Positions 16,073-24,943 of a DNA stretch of 64,000 nt are shown piece after piece. The notes beneath the pieces were generated by a model that saw only the letters and a list, made by a program, of their open reading frames with translations, was not told the origin of the DNA and made no database searches. The DNA comes from Anaerocolumna jejuensis DSM 15929 (GTDB lineage: Bacteria > Bacillota > Clostridia > Lachnospirales > Lachnospiraceae). Location: positions 124,001 to 188,000 of the forward strand of contig NZ_FRAC01000012.1 of NCBI RefSeq assembly GCF_900142215.1, written 5' to 3'. Made by a program: the position numbers and the translations under genes. How positions within the stretch are numbered: position 1 is the stretch's first letter; each line of letters starts with the position of its first letter.

Positions 16073-16100
16073 AAGCTGGTTGTTATTGACAACCGGCTTT
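16073..16100 (+). terminator. Terminator overlapping the next promoter
   Basis: Arms AAGCTGGTTGT and ACAACCGGCTT followed by TTA; ends the D-lactate dehydrogenase transcript. The -35 box TTGACA of the downstream operon lies inside this hairpin. Confidence 0.6.
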
Positions 16101-16140
16101 TATATTACTATACTAAGTGTATTAATAGTAATAGTACACT
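16086..16140 (+). promoter_or_regulatory. Promoter and YtrA-type operator of the GntR/ABC operon
   Basis: -35 TTGACA (16086-16091), 17-base spacer, -10 TATACT (16109-16114), then AGTGTA (16116-16121), 13 bases, TACACT (16135-16140). AGTGTA-N13-TACACT is the established operator of YtrA-subfamily GntR repressors, and the regulator gene follows at 16181, so autorepression is very likely. Confidence 0.85.
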
Positions 16141-16180
16141 TCGTATACAGACGTGACTTATGCAAAGAAAGGAGTGCCAT

Positions 16181-16546
16181 ATGATAATTATTGACTATAA
16201 AGACCGCAGGCCAATCTATGAACAGGTGGAAGAACGGTTTGAGGAGTTAATTCTAAAGGGCGGGCTGGTGCCTAAGGAGCAGCTTCCTTCTGTACGCAAT
16301 CTGGCTATGGAATTGTCAATAAATCCGAATACTATTCAGAGAGCCTATATGGAGCTGGAGCGAAAAGGCTTTATCTATACGGTAAAGGGCAGAGGAAGCT
16401 TTATTGCTGATACAGAGCACCTTGTGGATATCAGGAAGAATGAACTGCTGAATTCTGTTGCCGGGATTCTTAAGGAAGTGAAAGAAATCGGCATAAGTAA
16501 AGAGCAGGTTATGGAGAAAGTAGAAGATGTATATGGTGAAAGATAA
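16181..16546 (+). CDS. GntR-family repressor, YtrA subfamily
   Basis: A 121-residue regulator: winged helix-turn-helix at residues 10-75 (LPSVRNLAMELSINPNTIQR, then AYMELERKGF) and a short helical C-terminus for dimerisation, the small size that defines the YtrA subfamily. These repressors control cognate ABC exporters and respond to cell-envelope stress or to unknown ligands. The start follows AAAGGAGTGCC. The operator just upstream matches the YtrA consensus, and the ATPase and permease genes follow in the same direction. Confidence 0.92.
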   Translation: MIIIDYKDRRPIYEQVEERFEELILKGGLVPKEQLPSVRNLAMELSINPNTIQRAYMELERKGFIYTVKGRGSFIADTEHLVDIRKNELLNSVAGILKEVKEIGISKEQVMEKVEDVYGER

Positions 16547-16616
16547 TTTGAAACGGTAACTGGGAGTTAATGCGTATAAAGGAATATCAATTAGAGGATT
16601 TGATATTTGGGAAAGA

Positions 16617-16701
16617 AGTAGTTTGAAAAAACGAAAAGCTGTTTTTCAACTACTGATTAACGAATATCCAATTGAATTGGATATTCAGAAAAGAGGTTAA
16701 T
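16617..16701 (+). promoter_or_regulatory. Double-hairpin leader before the ABC ATPase
   Basis: Hairpin A has arms GTTTGAAAAA-like and TTTTTCAAC; hairpin B has perfect arms GAATATCCAATT and AATTGGATATTC (16662-16686). AGAAAAGAGGTTAATATG then runs into the start codon. The same module, with the same spacing, precedes the phosphohexomutase at 28094. An additional hairpin with arms AATATCAA and TTTGATATT lies just upstream near 16582-16612. Confidence 0.65.
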
Positions 16702-17604
16702 ATGATAGAAGCACAATGCTTAACCAAGCAGTTTGATACGATTAAAGCAGTGGATAACATTACTGCTGTCATCAAGGAAGGAGAAGTCTTTGGGCTTGTC
16801 GGAACCAATGGGGCAGGTAAAAGTACTTTTCTGCGCATGATAGCAGGTGTTATAAAGCCCGATGCAGGAATGGTTAAGGTAGACGGATATCCGGTGTTTG
16901 AGAATCTCAATGCCAAGAAGCTGCTGTTTTATATTTCAGATGACAGCTATTTTTTCAGTAACAGTACACCAAAGGATTTAAAGAATTACTATAAGGTAAT
17001 CTATACTGATTTTGATGAGCTGCGTTTTGAAGAACTGATGAAGCAGTTCGGCCTGGATGGCAAACGCAAAATAAATACCTTCTCAAAGGGAATGAAGAAA
17101 CAGCTTACAGTTCTTTTGGGAATTTGTGCCGGTACAAAATACCTTCTTTGTGATGAAACCTTTGACGGACTTGACCCGGTCATGCGCCAGGCAGTGAAAA
17201 GCCTGTTTGCAAAAGAAATTGCCGAGAGGGGTATGACTCCTATTATAGCTTCCCATAATCTAAGAGAGCTTGAGGACATCTGTGACCATGTAGGGCTGCT
17301 GCATCGAGGCGGAATCTTATTATCAAAGGATCTCTTTGACATGAAGCTCAGTATTCATAAGATACAGTGTGTATTGAAAGAAGAAGTAGAGCTTAAAGAG
17401 CTTTTGGGGGATATTGAGATTCTTAAAACAGAAAGAAGAGGTTCTCTCTATACCATTACTGCCAGGGGGAACAGGGAAGAGATTATAGCTAAAATCGAGA
17501 AGTCAAATCCTGTATTTTCAGAAGTTCTTCCTTTGTCCTTGGAGGAAATCTTCATCAGTGAAACGGAGGTAGCCGGTTATGACATCAAGAAACTTATTTT
17601 TTAA
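16702..17604 (+). CDS. ABC transporter ATP-binding protein (YtrB-like)
   Basis: Energises the downstream ABC-2 permease. The 300-residue protein has Walker A at residues 34-42 (GTNGAGKST, K40), a somewhat degenerate signature FSKGMKKQL, Walker B YLLCDETFDGLD and the switch histidine in IIASHNL. The C-terminal 80 residues are the domain common to DrrA/YtrB-type exporters. The start at 16702 follows AAGAGG and lies right after a double-hairpin leader; a TTG ten codons upstream falls inside hairpin B. The gene overlaps the permease gene by 26 bases. Function as exporter is inferred; the substrate is unknown. Confidence 0.9.
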   Translation: MIEAQCLTKQFDTIKAVDNITAVIKEGEVFGLVGTNGAGKSTFLRMIAGVIKPDAGMVKVDGYPVFENLNAKKLLFYISDDSYFFSNSTPKDLKNYYKVIYTDFDELRFEELMKQFGLDGKRKINTFSKGMKKQLTVLLGICAGTKYLLCDETFDGLDPVMRQAVKSLFAKEIAERGMTPIIASHNLRELEDICDHVGLLHRGGILLSKDLFDMKLSIHKIQCVLKEEVELKELLGDIEILKTERRGSLYTITARGNREEIIAKIEKSNPVFSEVLPLSLEEIFISETEVAGYDIKKLIF

Positions 17605-19657
17605 ACTTCAAAAAGAAGATATAAAAAGAAGAATGTGGGTCATTGCTTTGTCAATGCTGATATTTTTCCTTTTTGGCCCCGTATGGCTGGCATTGGAACT
17701 GGAAGGCGCGGCAGACAACGCTACGATGAAGTATATAATTGCGGAAATAACGACCGTAATAGGTCCTGGTTTTATTCTTCAGTATTTAATTACAATAGCA
17801 GGTGCTCTTATATGTGCCTGCAGCGGATTTTTCTTTCTGCATTCCAGAAAGAAGGTAGATTTTTTCCACAGCGTACCGGTTAGAAGAGAGAGGCTCTTTT
17901 TCGTTAATTATGCAGATGGCATCCTGCTTTATATTATTCCTTATTTTATCAGCATGCTGTTAAATTTTCTGGTGCTGGCTGTAAACGGTTTTATGGGAGC
18001 CGATGCTGCAATTGCAGGATTTCAGGCTTTAGGAGTGAATCTGCTGTACTTTCTTGTAATCTATACCCTGACGGTTCTGGCAGTTATGCTTACGGGAAAT
18101 GGTATTGTAAGTATTCTGGGAACAGGCGTATTTTTTGTTTATGGCCCTATGGTCATGTTCATAAAGGATTCATACGGTCATGAATTTTTTAAAACCTATC
18201 ATAGTATTGCAAATGATGAAAATTTTTTGACATTCCTGTCCCCATTGGGCAAATATATTTATAGATCCCAGTATATTAAGAATAGTGATTTTAAAGGACT
18301 TGGCTTAAGTATACTTATGACTGCGGCAGTTATCATCCTGCTGCTGGTATTGAACCTTTTGTTTTACAGGAAACGCCCGTCGGAAGCTGCAGGTAAAGCG
18401 ATGGCTTTTGATATAGTAAAACCGGTGATTAAATTCTTACTGATCATCCCTATAGCCCTTGGCGGAGGATTGGTCTTTCGAGGAGCTGCCGGCAGCCATT
18501 CAGATGGCTGGATGATTTTTGGATTGATACTTGGCTTTCTGATTACTAGCGCAATTGTGGAAGTCATCTATCAGTTTGACTTGAAAAAGGCCTTCTCCCA
18601 CAGGCTGGGCCTGGCTGTAGCTGCCCTTGTTACAACAGCTATCGTCTGTGTTTTCCGCTTTGACCTAATTTCCTATGATACCTATATTCCGGATAAGGAT
18701 AAGGTGGTATCCATGAGTATTAGAATACCAGGAGTTGACGAAAATAAAAACTATGTAACTTTGAACAAAGAGGGAACAGGTTATGACCATTATTTAAACT
18801 TTGAGTACGAAGAGAAGTACATGCGGCTGAAGAACTTTGATACGGCTTATGACATTGCAAAGCTTGGCATCAAGGAAATCAAAAAAACGGATAAGGATAA
18901 TGCTTCGGATAAAAAATATTCCAGTATGGTGGCTTTCCACCTTAAGAACGGCAGGACGGTAATACGTAATTATCCAAGCGTTGCCGATAAGGATTTCTCC
19001 TTATTAAAGCAGCTTTATAGTGATGATGATTTTAAAGAAGGCTATTATCCCATCTACCAGTGGAAGAGCGATAATATAACCTCTGTTTCTGCTTTTAATT
19101 ACCTTGGCGAGAAAGAATTTACGCTTACAGAAAAGGAAAAGGAAGAATTGCTGGAAACCTATAAGGAAGAATTGAAAGCCCTTACAATTGATGACATTAT
19201 GCGCAGCAAGTCCTTGGGAAGCCTTCGGTTTACACTGGTCGGTAATAGACCATTTGAATATGATCTCTTACCTGAGTTCACAAGAACCTTGGAATTTCTT
19301 TCTGCTCATGGTTTTCAGTCCGATGACCAGATAAAGGCAGAGAATATTAAAAAGGTGACTGTAGTGAAACAGTTTCAAGAGGATACTGTTAATACAGAAG
19401 CACCCTCCATTAACAAGGATACACTGGAGCAGGTTGACTACACAGGGAAAGAACAGATAGAAACAATCCTGCAGGCGGCTATACCCTCAAACTATGGCAG
19501 TGAATTCTATAGTATCCTGGATATAAATTATGATTTATCCGTAAGTATCGTATTGGGTACGGATACCTATGGCAATGAAACGAGCCAGACCTACTATTTT
19601 TCAAGGAATAATGTACCGGATTTTGTGAAAAAAGATCTGAAATATAACCCGCAATAG
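17579..19657 (+). CDS. ABC-2 type permease with large C-terminal soluble domain
   Basis: A 692-residue membrane partner of the ATPase. Residues 15-265 contain about six membrane segments, further segments occur around 280-365, and residues 370-692 form a hydrophilic domain probably outside the membrane. That domain resembles those found on other clostridial ABC-2 permeases (DUF6449-like), but I am not certain of the name. The start overlaps the ATPase gene, implying translational coupling. Controlled with the GntR repressor from the promoter at 16086. Confidence 0.82.
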   Translation: MTSRNLFFKLQKEDIKRRMWVIALSMLIFFLFGPVWLALELEGAADNATMKYIIAEITTVIGPGFILQYLITIAGALICACSGFFFLHSRKKVDFFHSVPVRRERLFFVNYADGILLYIIPYFISMLLNFLVLAVNGFMGADAAIAGFQALGVNLLYFLVIYTLTVLAVMLTGNGIVSILGTGVFFVYGPMVMFIKDSYGHEFFKTYHSIANDENFLTFLSPLGKYIYRSQYIKNSDFKGLGLSILMTAAVIILLLVLNLLFYRKRPSEAAGKAMAFDIVKPVIKFLLIIPIALGGGLVFRGAAGSHSDGWMIFGLILGFLITSAIVEVIYQFDLKKAFSHRLGLAVAALVTTAIVCVFRFDLISYDTYIPDKDKVVSMSIRIPGVDENKNYVTLNKEGTGYDHYLNFEYEEKYMRLKNFDTAYDIAKLGIKEIKKTDKDNASDKKYSSMVAFHLKNGRTVIRNYPSVADKDFSLLKQLYSDDDFKEGYYPIYQWKSDNITSVSAFNYLGEKEFTLTEKEKEELLETYKEELKALTIDDIMRSKSLGSLRFTLVGNRPFEYDLLPEFTRTLEFLSAHGFQSDDQIKAENIKKVTVVKQFQEDTVNTEAPSINKDTLEQVDYTGKEQIETILQAAIPSNYGSEFYSILDINYDLSVSIVLGTDTYGNETSQTYYFSRNNVPDFVKKDLKYNPQ

Positions 19658-19725
19658 TCAAAAGAGGATTTATTTACATTATTTTTCCTTAATGTGTTTA
19701 AAAATAAAGAATATGGTATAATAAT

Positions 19726-19760
19726 AGAGTGGAGAAGACATAATACTCCGCTCTTTTATT
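19726..19760 (+). terminator. Terminator after the GntR/ABC operon
   Basis: Arms AGAGTGGAG and CTCCGCTCT (one G-T pair) followed by TTTATTATAA, 70 bases after the permease stop. A TATAAT at 19718 could also make this the leader of the next gene. Confidence 0.5.
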
Positions 19761-19807
19761 ATAATGACAAATATTGCAGAAAGGAAATATTGGGTCCAGG
19801 GATTGAT

Positions 19808-20908
19808 ATGAAAAAAATGATAGTGGTCGTGCTGCTGCTTTTTCAAATGACGATTCTGATGTCTTGCAGAGAAAAAGCAGGTGAGAAGGAAAATACTCTG
19901 CCCCAGGGAGAGTTATCGGAAACAGCAACACCTTCCGTTGCCGCAAAGGAGACGGCAGTTACTTCCGATATTTCAAATGAAGATGTGAAGAAAGAAAATG
20001 TTCTGGAATATTTCCCGGACAGGGAAAACAAACAGTATTTTTATGAAGGAAAAGGAAGCGAATATGCAGCCTTCTGGAGCTATGCGGACTATCAGGACAG
20101 GGACAGCGGCAGAATCCAGCTTCGGACCGACAACGGAGGTACCCAGACGGTTCAGGTAATGGAGGGGAACAGTACAAGCCTTTCTGTCATAGTCAGCAAA
20201 GAAGAATGCTATTACAGGGATAACCTGTTAAATTACAACAGCGTAGAAGAACCGGAAATCCTATTAAAAGCTCCCCTGGAAAAAGGCACGGAATGGACTC
20301 TCTCAGACGGAAGGAAGCGTTATATATCGGATGTGGAGAAGGAAATTAAAACGCCCTCCGGGGACTATAAAACAATTGAAGTGACAACGGAAGAAAAGGA
20401 AGGACAAACCAGGGACTATTATGCAAAGGAAGTGGGACTTGTAAAGCGGGAATATAGTACGGATGGTCTGACAGTTACTTCCCTGCTTAAAGAAATCAAA
20501 GAAACTCCTTTGGTACAAAGCTTTACCCTTTACTATCCAAACGAGGATGAGAAGCTGCTGGAGGAAGTAAAAGACTTAAAGTTTAACACCAATGATATTA
20601 CCCGTTTTAAGGTACAGGAACTGCTTCGGGAAAAGCATGAAGGAAACCAGGGATTAATCAGTGTCGGAACGAATCTTAACTCGTTATATAAGGGTTCGGA
20701 CGGGATTGTGTATGCGGACTTTTCAAAGGAGCTTATTAATGAAATGAATGCAGGAGCGGGCTTTGAACAACTCATTTTGCAGGGAGTTGCCGACAGCCTT
20801 GGCCGTTATTACGATGCAAAGGAGGTATATCTTACGGTAGAGCAAAAGTCCTATGAGTCCGGACATATACTCTTAAAAAAGGGAGAGACCCTAAAGGTAA
20901 GCAAATAA
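19808..20908 (+). CDS. GerMN-domain lipoprotein
   Basis: A 366-residue predicted lipoprotein. The signal peptide ends in the lipobox LMSC with C20 as the lipidated residue; a low-complexity Glu/Thr/Ser linker follows. Residues 80-225 form a beta-rich domain of unknown role, and residues 235-360 are a GerMN domain (FTLYYPNEDEKLLEEV through VADSLGRYYDAKEVYLTV), known from spore germination protein GerM and from some surface lipoproteins. Acts outside the membrane, probably in envelope or spore cortex metabolism; direct function is not established. The start at 19808 is the one giving a signal peptide; 38 extra upstream residues in frame look non-coding. Confidence 0.82.
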   Translation: MKKMIVVVLLLFQMTILMSCREKAGEKENTLPQGELSETATPSVAAKETAVTSDISNEDVKKENVLEYFPDRENKQYFYEGKGSEYAAFWSYADYQDRDSGRIQLRTDNGGTQTVQVMEGNSTSLSVIVSKEECYYRDNLLNYNSVEEPEILLKAPLEKGTEWTLSDGRKRYISDVEKEIKTPSGDYKTIEVTTEEKEGQTRDYYAKEVGLVKREYSTDGLTVTSLLKEIKETPLVQSFTLYYPNEDEKLLEEVKDLKFNTNDITRFKVQELLREKHEGNQGLISVGTNLNSLYKGSDGIVYADFSKELINEMNAGAGFEQLILQGVADSLGRYYDAKEVYLTVEQKSYESGHILLKKGETLKVSK

Positions 20909-20942
20909 GAAAAAATCATTTAATTGAAGAAAGGGATTGCAT

Positions 20943-21740
20943 ATGGGAAAAACAGTATTGATAACAGGAGCCTCAAAGGGAATTGGACGGGAGCTTGCCA
21001 TTGTATTTGCCAAACAGGGATATGAACTTATCCTGGTGGCAAGGAGCAGAGAACTATTGGAGGATTTAGGAAAAAGGCTGAGGAAGAAGTACGGTACGGA
21101 TGTTACGGTGATAGAAAAAGATTTGGCAGAGAAAGAAGCCCCGGAAGAAATATTTCAGGAACTAAAGGGCAGGGAAATTGAAGTATTAGTCAATAATGCC
21201 GGCTTTGGGGACTATAAGGAATTTGCCCACTCGGAATGGGAGAAGCAGTATGTTATGATACAGCTTAATGTAACAGCACTTATGCATATGACAAGGCTTT
21301 TTCTGCCATCAATGGTAGAAAGAGGCCATGGGAAGATATTAAATCTTGCTTCTACGGCCTCTTTCGTGCCGGGACCTAACATGTCCGTATACTATGCTAC
21401 AAAAGCCGCTGTCCTTTCCTTTTCACAGGCAGTGTCAAAAGAAGTAAAAGGAAGCAATGTTACAGTGACGGCACTTTGCCCCGGGCCTACCAGCACCAAT
21501 TTTGAAGATACCGCCGGGCTTGTAAATTCCAGGCTTTTTCACTCTCTGAAGGTAACAGATGCCAGAAAGGTTGCTGTCTGCGGGTATAGGGCACTTATGA
21601 AAGGAAAGCCGGTAGCAGTAGAGGGGATGTCCAACAAGTTTTTAGTCTTCGGCATAAAATTAGCTCCCAGAGGGGTATCGCTGACCATGATTAATCAGAT
21701 ACAGTCAAAGTTGAGGGAAGGAAAGCCTGCGGATCAGTAA
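20943..21740 (+). CDS. Short-chain dehydrogenase/reductase
   Basis: NAD(P)H-dependent oxidoreductase of 265 residues. The cofactor motif GASKGIGR is at residues 9-16, NNAG follows near 86, and the catalytic set is a serine in NLASTAS with Y150 and K154 in YYATK. It belongs to the YqjQ/DltE-like group of classical SDRs acting on unknown lipophilic substrates. The ATG at 20943 follows AAAGGGATTG. Thirty-odd bases separate it from the GerMN lipoprotein gene, so the two are probably cotranscribed. Confidence 0.88.
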   Translation: MGKTVLITGASKGIGRELAIVFAKQGYELILVARSRELLEDLGKRLRKKYGTDVTVIEKDLAEKEAPEEIFQELKGREIEVLVNNAGFGDYKEFAHSEWEKQYVMIQLNVTALMHMTRLFLPSMVERGHGKILNLASTASFVPGPNMSVYYATKAAVLSFSQAVSKEVKGSNVTVTALCPGPTSTNFEDTAGLVNSRLFHSLKVTDARKVAVCGYRALMKGKPVAVEGMSNKFLVFGIKLAPRGVSLTMINQIQSKLREGKPADQ

Positions 21741-21872
21741 ACGGGAAATGTAAATGGTATCAAATTCTATAAGGAGTTATAATTTGAGTACAAAATAACA
21801 TATGAAATAATCCATAAATGAAATAATTTATAAGTTCTATGATTTATAAGTTACATGATGTATTAACTTATT

Positions 21873-21914
21873 AGAGGTATCCAGAGAATACAGTAAGCTT
21901 TGGATACCTCTTTT
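21873..21914 (+). terminator. Intrinsic terminator
   Basis: Arms AGAGGTATCCA and TGGATACCTCT followed by TTT. Ends the lipoprotein/SDR transcript. Confidence 0.75.
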
Positions 21915-21936
21915 GCATGAAATAGATTATTTAATA

Positions 21937-21964
21937 TTGACAATCAAATAAAATTGAGTACAAT
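21937..21964 (+). promoter_or_regulatory. Sigma-A promoter of the ferritin-like/VIT1 gene
   Basis: -35 TTGACA (21937-21942), 16-base spacer, -10 TACAAT (21959-21964). Confidence 0.6.
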
Positions 21965-22008
21965 TAAATGTAGAGTAATCATTATGAAAAAAATTTAATT
22001 TTATCATT

Positions 22009-22025
22009 TGATTATGGAATAATCA
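22009..22025 (+). promoter_or_regulatory. Palindrome, possible metalloregulator site
   Basis: Perfect arms TGATTAT and ATAATCA around GGA, about 45 bases downstream of the -10 box of the metal-transport gene. It resembles Fur/PerR-type A/T-rich inverted repeats but has a 3-base rather than 1-base centre. Confidence 0.35.
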
Positions 22026-22065
22026 TAACAGTCTTAAAAAGAATAGAAAGAGGAAAGGAGAAGAT

Positions 22066-22953
22066 ATGAAGAGTTTGGATTTGATGAAAACGATAAAAAG
22101 ATTCCAGGCGGATGAGTTACTTGAATACTATGTATATATAAAAATCGCCAGGTTCGTTAAGGATAAAAATGACCGGGACATACTACTGAAAATTGCAGGG
22201 GAAGAACAGAAGCATTATGGAATATGGAAGCAATATACCAAATGTGATGTGAAGCCAAATATGCTTTTGGTCTACTGGTATGTAATACTGGCAAGAATAT
22301 TAGGTTACACTTTTATTATAAAGAAAATGGAGAATTCCGTTATAGAATTCAAGGAAGTATTCAGCGGAAAGCTGGAGAAAGAGCTTACTGAAAAGATTCC
22401 CGACCTGAAGATTATTTTGCAGGATGAAACAGAGCATGAAAATGAACTTATTGACATGATTGATGAGGAGAAGCTCAGATATGCCGGTTCTATGGTACTG
22501 GGCTTAAATGATGCCTTGGTGGAATTCACCGGAAGCTTAGCCGGATGGACCTTTGCCATGCAAAGCAACCGTCTGATATCCCTTGCAGGGTTGATAACCG
22601 GTATAGCGGCCACTATGTCCATGGCTTCTTCGGAGTATTTATCCGTTAAAAATGATGATGGGAAGAATGCGTTGAAATCCTCCTTATATACAGGAGCGGC
22701 TTATCTGGTCACAGTCGTGATATTAATCCTTCCTTATTTGCTCTTGCCGGACAAGGGGTATTTAGCAGCGCTTCTAATTATGCTGGCGGCAGTTATCCTG
22801 ATTATAGCGGCATTTAATTACTATATTTCTGTTGCCAGATCCATTTCCTTTAAAAAGAAGTTCCTTGAAATGAGTCTTATCAGCTTATCTGTAGCAGGTG
22901 CCTCATTCGTAATCGGACTTCTGGTCAAGAGGTTTTTAGGGCTTGATATTTAA
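22066..22953 (+). CDS. Ferritin-like/VIT1 fusion protein, probable Fe2+/Mn2+ transporter
   Basis: A 295-residue protein. Residues 1-140 form a rubrerythrin-like four-helix segment with the metal ligands E17, E20-like pair, EEQKHYG near residue 46 and DETEHENEL near 124. Residues 145-295 are a VIT1/CCC1-type membrane domain starting YAGSMVLGLNDALVEFTGSLAG and containing about four to five helices; the pattern GLNDALVE is the family hallmark. Such fusions (MbfA-like) export or sequester iron and manganese. It has its own promoter, with a palindrome downstream that could serve a metalloregulator. The start follows AAAGGAGAAG. Confidence 0.87.
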   Translation: MKSLDLMKTIKRFQADELLEYYVYIKIARFVKDKNDRDILLKIAGEEQKHYGIWKQYTKCDVKPNMLLVYWYVILARILGYTFIIKKMENSVIEFKEVFSGKLEKELTEKIPDLKIILQDETEHENELIDMIDEEKLRYAGSMVLGLNDALVEFTGSLAGWTFAMQSNRLISLAGLITGIAATMSMASSEYLSVKNDDGKNALKSSLYTGAAYLVTVVILILPYLLLPDKGYLAALLIMLAAVILIIAAFNYYISVARSISFKKKFLEMSLISLSVAGASFVIGLLVKRFLGLDI

Positions 22954-23065
22954 AAAGAGATTCGTGAAGAGATGAAAGATAATAACGGAGCAAGACATTG
23001 AATAAGTCAAGAAAAAGTCAGACAAAAATGCAAACTAAGAGTTAACCAAAAGAAAAGGAGAAACT

Positions 23066-24175
23066 ATGTTTCTGGCGTGGAAAGAATTAAAACACAATAA
23101 AGTGCGCTATGCACTTATCATCGTATTACTGACACTCATGCTGTTTCTGGTGCTGTTCTTATCCGGCTTGGCCAAGGGGTTATCGGCAGCTACCAGCTCT
23201 GCCATAGACAATGCGGCTGCGGATTATTATATCCTGGATGATTCGGCAGATAATTTGATTACCAGGTCGTCCCTGGACAGTGATAGCCTGGATAAAATCA
23301 AGGGATTTACGGAAAATGCGGCAGCTATAAACCTGTACCGTTCGGCAGCTACCAGGAACGGGGATGCTACAAAGCTCGATATTACCTATATGGGCATTGA
23401 TACGGACGGCTATTTAATGCCAAAGGTTACAGAAGGAAAGGGGATTTCAGAAGCAGGGCAGATAGTACTGAATAATTCCTTTAAAGAGGAAGGCTTTCAG
23501 GTAGGAGACAAGGTCAAGGATGCCCAGACAGGCTATGAAATGGAAGTTACAGGCTTTACCAGGAACCAGATGTATGGCCATTCCTCCATTGGGGTAATAG
23601 CCTTAAAGGATTATGAAGAAATACAGAAACTGTACACCGGCAGGGATTCCAGCGCCAGCCAGGCAGCAGCTGTTAAATTAAAGGGCTCGGGAAAATCCTA
23701 TGAGGAGCTGAAAGACTTTGCTGGCAGTGAATTAAAGGGTAAGGTTCTGCTTTCTAAGAGTGAAATCATCAGTGACATTCCAGGGCATTCCCAGGAGCAG
23801 TCGACTATCATGATGATGCTGGTTTTTCTGCTGCTGATATCCTCCTTTATCATAGGTGTATTCTTCTATGTAACTACCATGCAGAAGATACCCCAATTTG
23901 GTGTTTTGAAGGCAGTGGGGGCTAGGATGACCACGCTGGCCTGGTCATTGGCCGCACAAGTACTGCTGTTGTCAGTTATCAGTATGGCAGCGGGAAATGT
24001 TCTTACCTTTGGAATGGCCAGTGCTTTGCCTGCGACCATGCCTTTTGTCCTGACGCCAATGAATGCAGCTGTGGTTTCTGTTCTATTTATCATAATTTCA
24101 CTGCTTGCCAGCCTGTTTTCTATGGGAAAGGTGGCAAGGGTGGATGCCCTGACCGCAATAGGAGGAAATGAATAA
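23066..24175 (+). CDS. FtsX-family ABC permease
   Basis: A 369-residue permease with the MacB/FtsX topology: one N-terminal membrane helix (residues 12-33), an extracytoplasmic domain of about 200 residues, then three helices at roughly 255-275, 300-325 and 340-360. The size and the short FtsX core (FGVLKAVGARM) are like the heme or peptide exporters HrtB and DevC. The start follows AAAGGAG; the stop overlaps the start of the ATPase gene by one base (TAATG). Substrate unknown. Confidence 0.87.
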   Translation: MFLAWKELKHNKVRYALIIVLLTLMLFLVLFLSGLAKGLSAATSSAIDNAAADYYILDDSADNLITRSSLDSDSLDKIKGFTENAAAINLYRSAATRNGDATKLDITYMGIDTDGYLMPKVTEGKGISEAGQIVLNNSFKEEGFQVGDKVKDAQTGYEMEVTGFTRNQMYGHSSIGVIALKDYEEIQKLYTGRDSSASQAAAVKLKGSGKSYEELKDFAGSELKGKVLLSKSEIISDIPGHSQEQSTIMMMLVFLLLISSFIIGVFFYVTTMQKIPQFGVLKAVGARMTTLAWSLAAQVLLLSVISMAAGNVLTFGMASALPATMPFVLTPMNAAVVSVLFIIISLLASLFSMGKVARVDALTAIGGNE

Positions 24176-24861
24176 TGGAAAATAATGCGTTGGAATTAAA
24201 GCATATAACAAAGAGCTATCACGATGGTGAGGAGGAAAATACCGTTCTAAAGGACGTTTCTATTTCCATTGGCTATGGAGAGTTTGCCGCTATTGTAGGC
24301 CCATCGGGCTCCGGTAAGAGTACCCTTTTATCCATAGCAGGAGCCCTGCTCAGTCCTACTGCCGGTGAGGTGAAAATTGGAAGAACTCTGTTATCCGATA
24401 AGAATAAAAAGCACTGGGACAAGGTAAGAAGGGAACAGATTGGCTTCGTATTCCAGTCCCATCAATTACTGCCTTACCTGAAGGTAATCGACCAGCTGAA
24501 ATTAATCGACTGGCTGTCTTCCGGTAAGGCAAGGAAAGAGCAGGCGGAGCATGCGGCTAAGCTATTGGAGGACTTTGGACTTGAAAGCAGGCTGAATTAT
24601 TATCCCGACAAACTTTCCGGAGGGGAAAAGCAAAGGGTGGCTATCGCAAGAGCACTTATGAATCACCCGGACATACTGCTTGCCGATGAGCCTACTGCCA
24701 GCCTTGATAAGGAAAGAGGCAGGCAGGTTGTGGAAATGATTCGGGATGAAACGAAGAAATATAAAAAAGCCGCTTTGATGGTTACCCATGATGAAAGGAT
24801 TCTTGATCTTGTGGATTCTGTGTACAGGATTGAGAATGGAGAAATAACCAGGCAGAGATAA
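24175..24861 (+). CDS. ABC transporter ATPase (MacB/LolD/HrtA type)
   Basis: A 228-residue ATPase coupled to the FtsX permease. Walker A GPSGSGKST ends with K48, the signature is LSGGEKQR, Walker B is ILLADEPTASLD and the switch histidine is in MVTHDE. The one-base overlap with the permease gene makes translational coupling likely. Together they form a two-gene exporter of mechanotransmission type; no regulator is adjacent. Confidence 0.92.
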   Translation: MENNALELKHITKSYHDGEEENTVLKDVSISIGYGEFAAIVGPSGSGKSTLLSIAGALLSPTAGEVKIGRTLLSDKNKKHWDKVRREQIGFVFQSHQLLPYLKVIDQLKLIDWLSSGKARKEQAEHAAKLLEDFGLESRLNYYPDKLSGGEKQRVAIARALMNHPDILLADEPTASLDKERGRQVVEMIRDETKKYKKAALMVTHDERILDLVDSVYRIENGEITRQR

Positions 24862-24892
24862 GTTACATGTAACTAACCAGAAGAAATTTTTT

Positions 24893-24918
24893 TCCCCGGG
24901 ATTAACCGGGGATTTTTT
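24893..24918 (+). terminator. Intrinsic terminator
   Basis: Arms TCCCCGG and CCGGGGA around GATTAA with T runs on both sides, so it may also serve the converging YmaF gene. Confidence 0.8.
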
Positions 24919-24943
24919 CGCTTATCTTATTGGATACCAGTTA

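Larger units (their letters stand above)
21741..22065. other. Gene-free gap with terminator, promoter and palindrome
   Basis: Holds the terminator at 21873-21914, the promoter at 21937-21964 and the palindrome at 22009-22025. The rest is A/T-rich with short direct repeats of TTATAAGTT. Confidence 0.6.

Noticed and set aside
24861..24874. 14-bp palindrome AGTTACATGTAACT after the ABC ATPase
   Set aside because: It lies between the stop codon and a terminator in a 3' end, where an operator has no evident target; probably chance.
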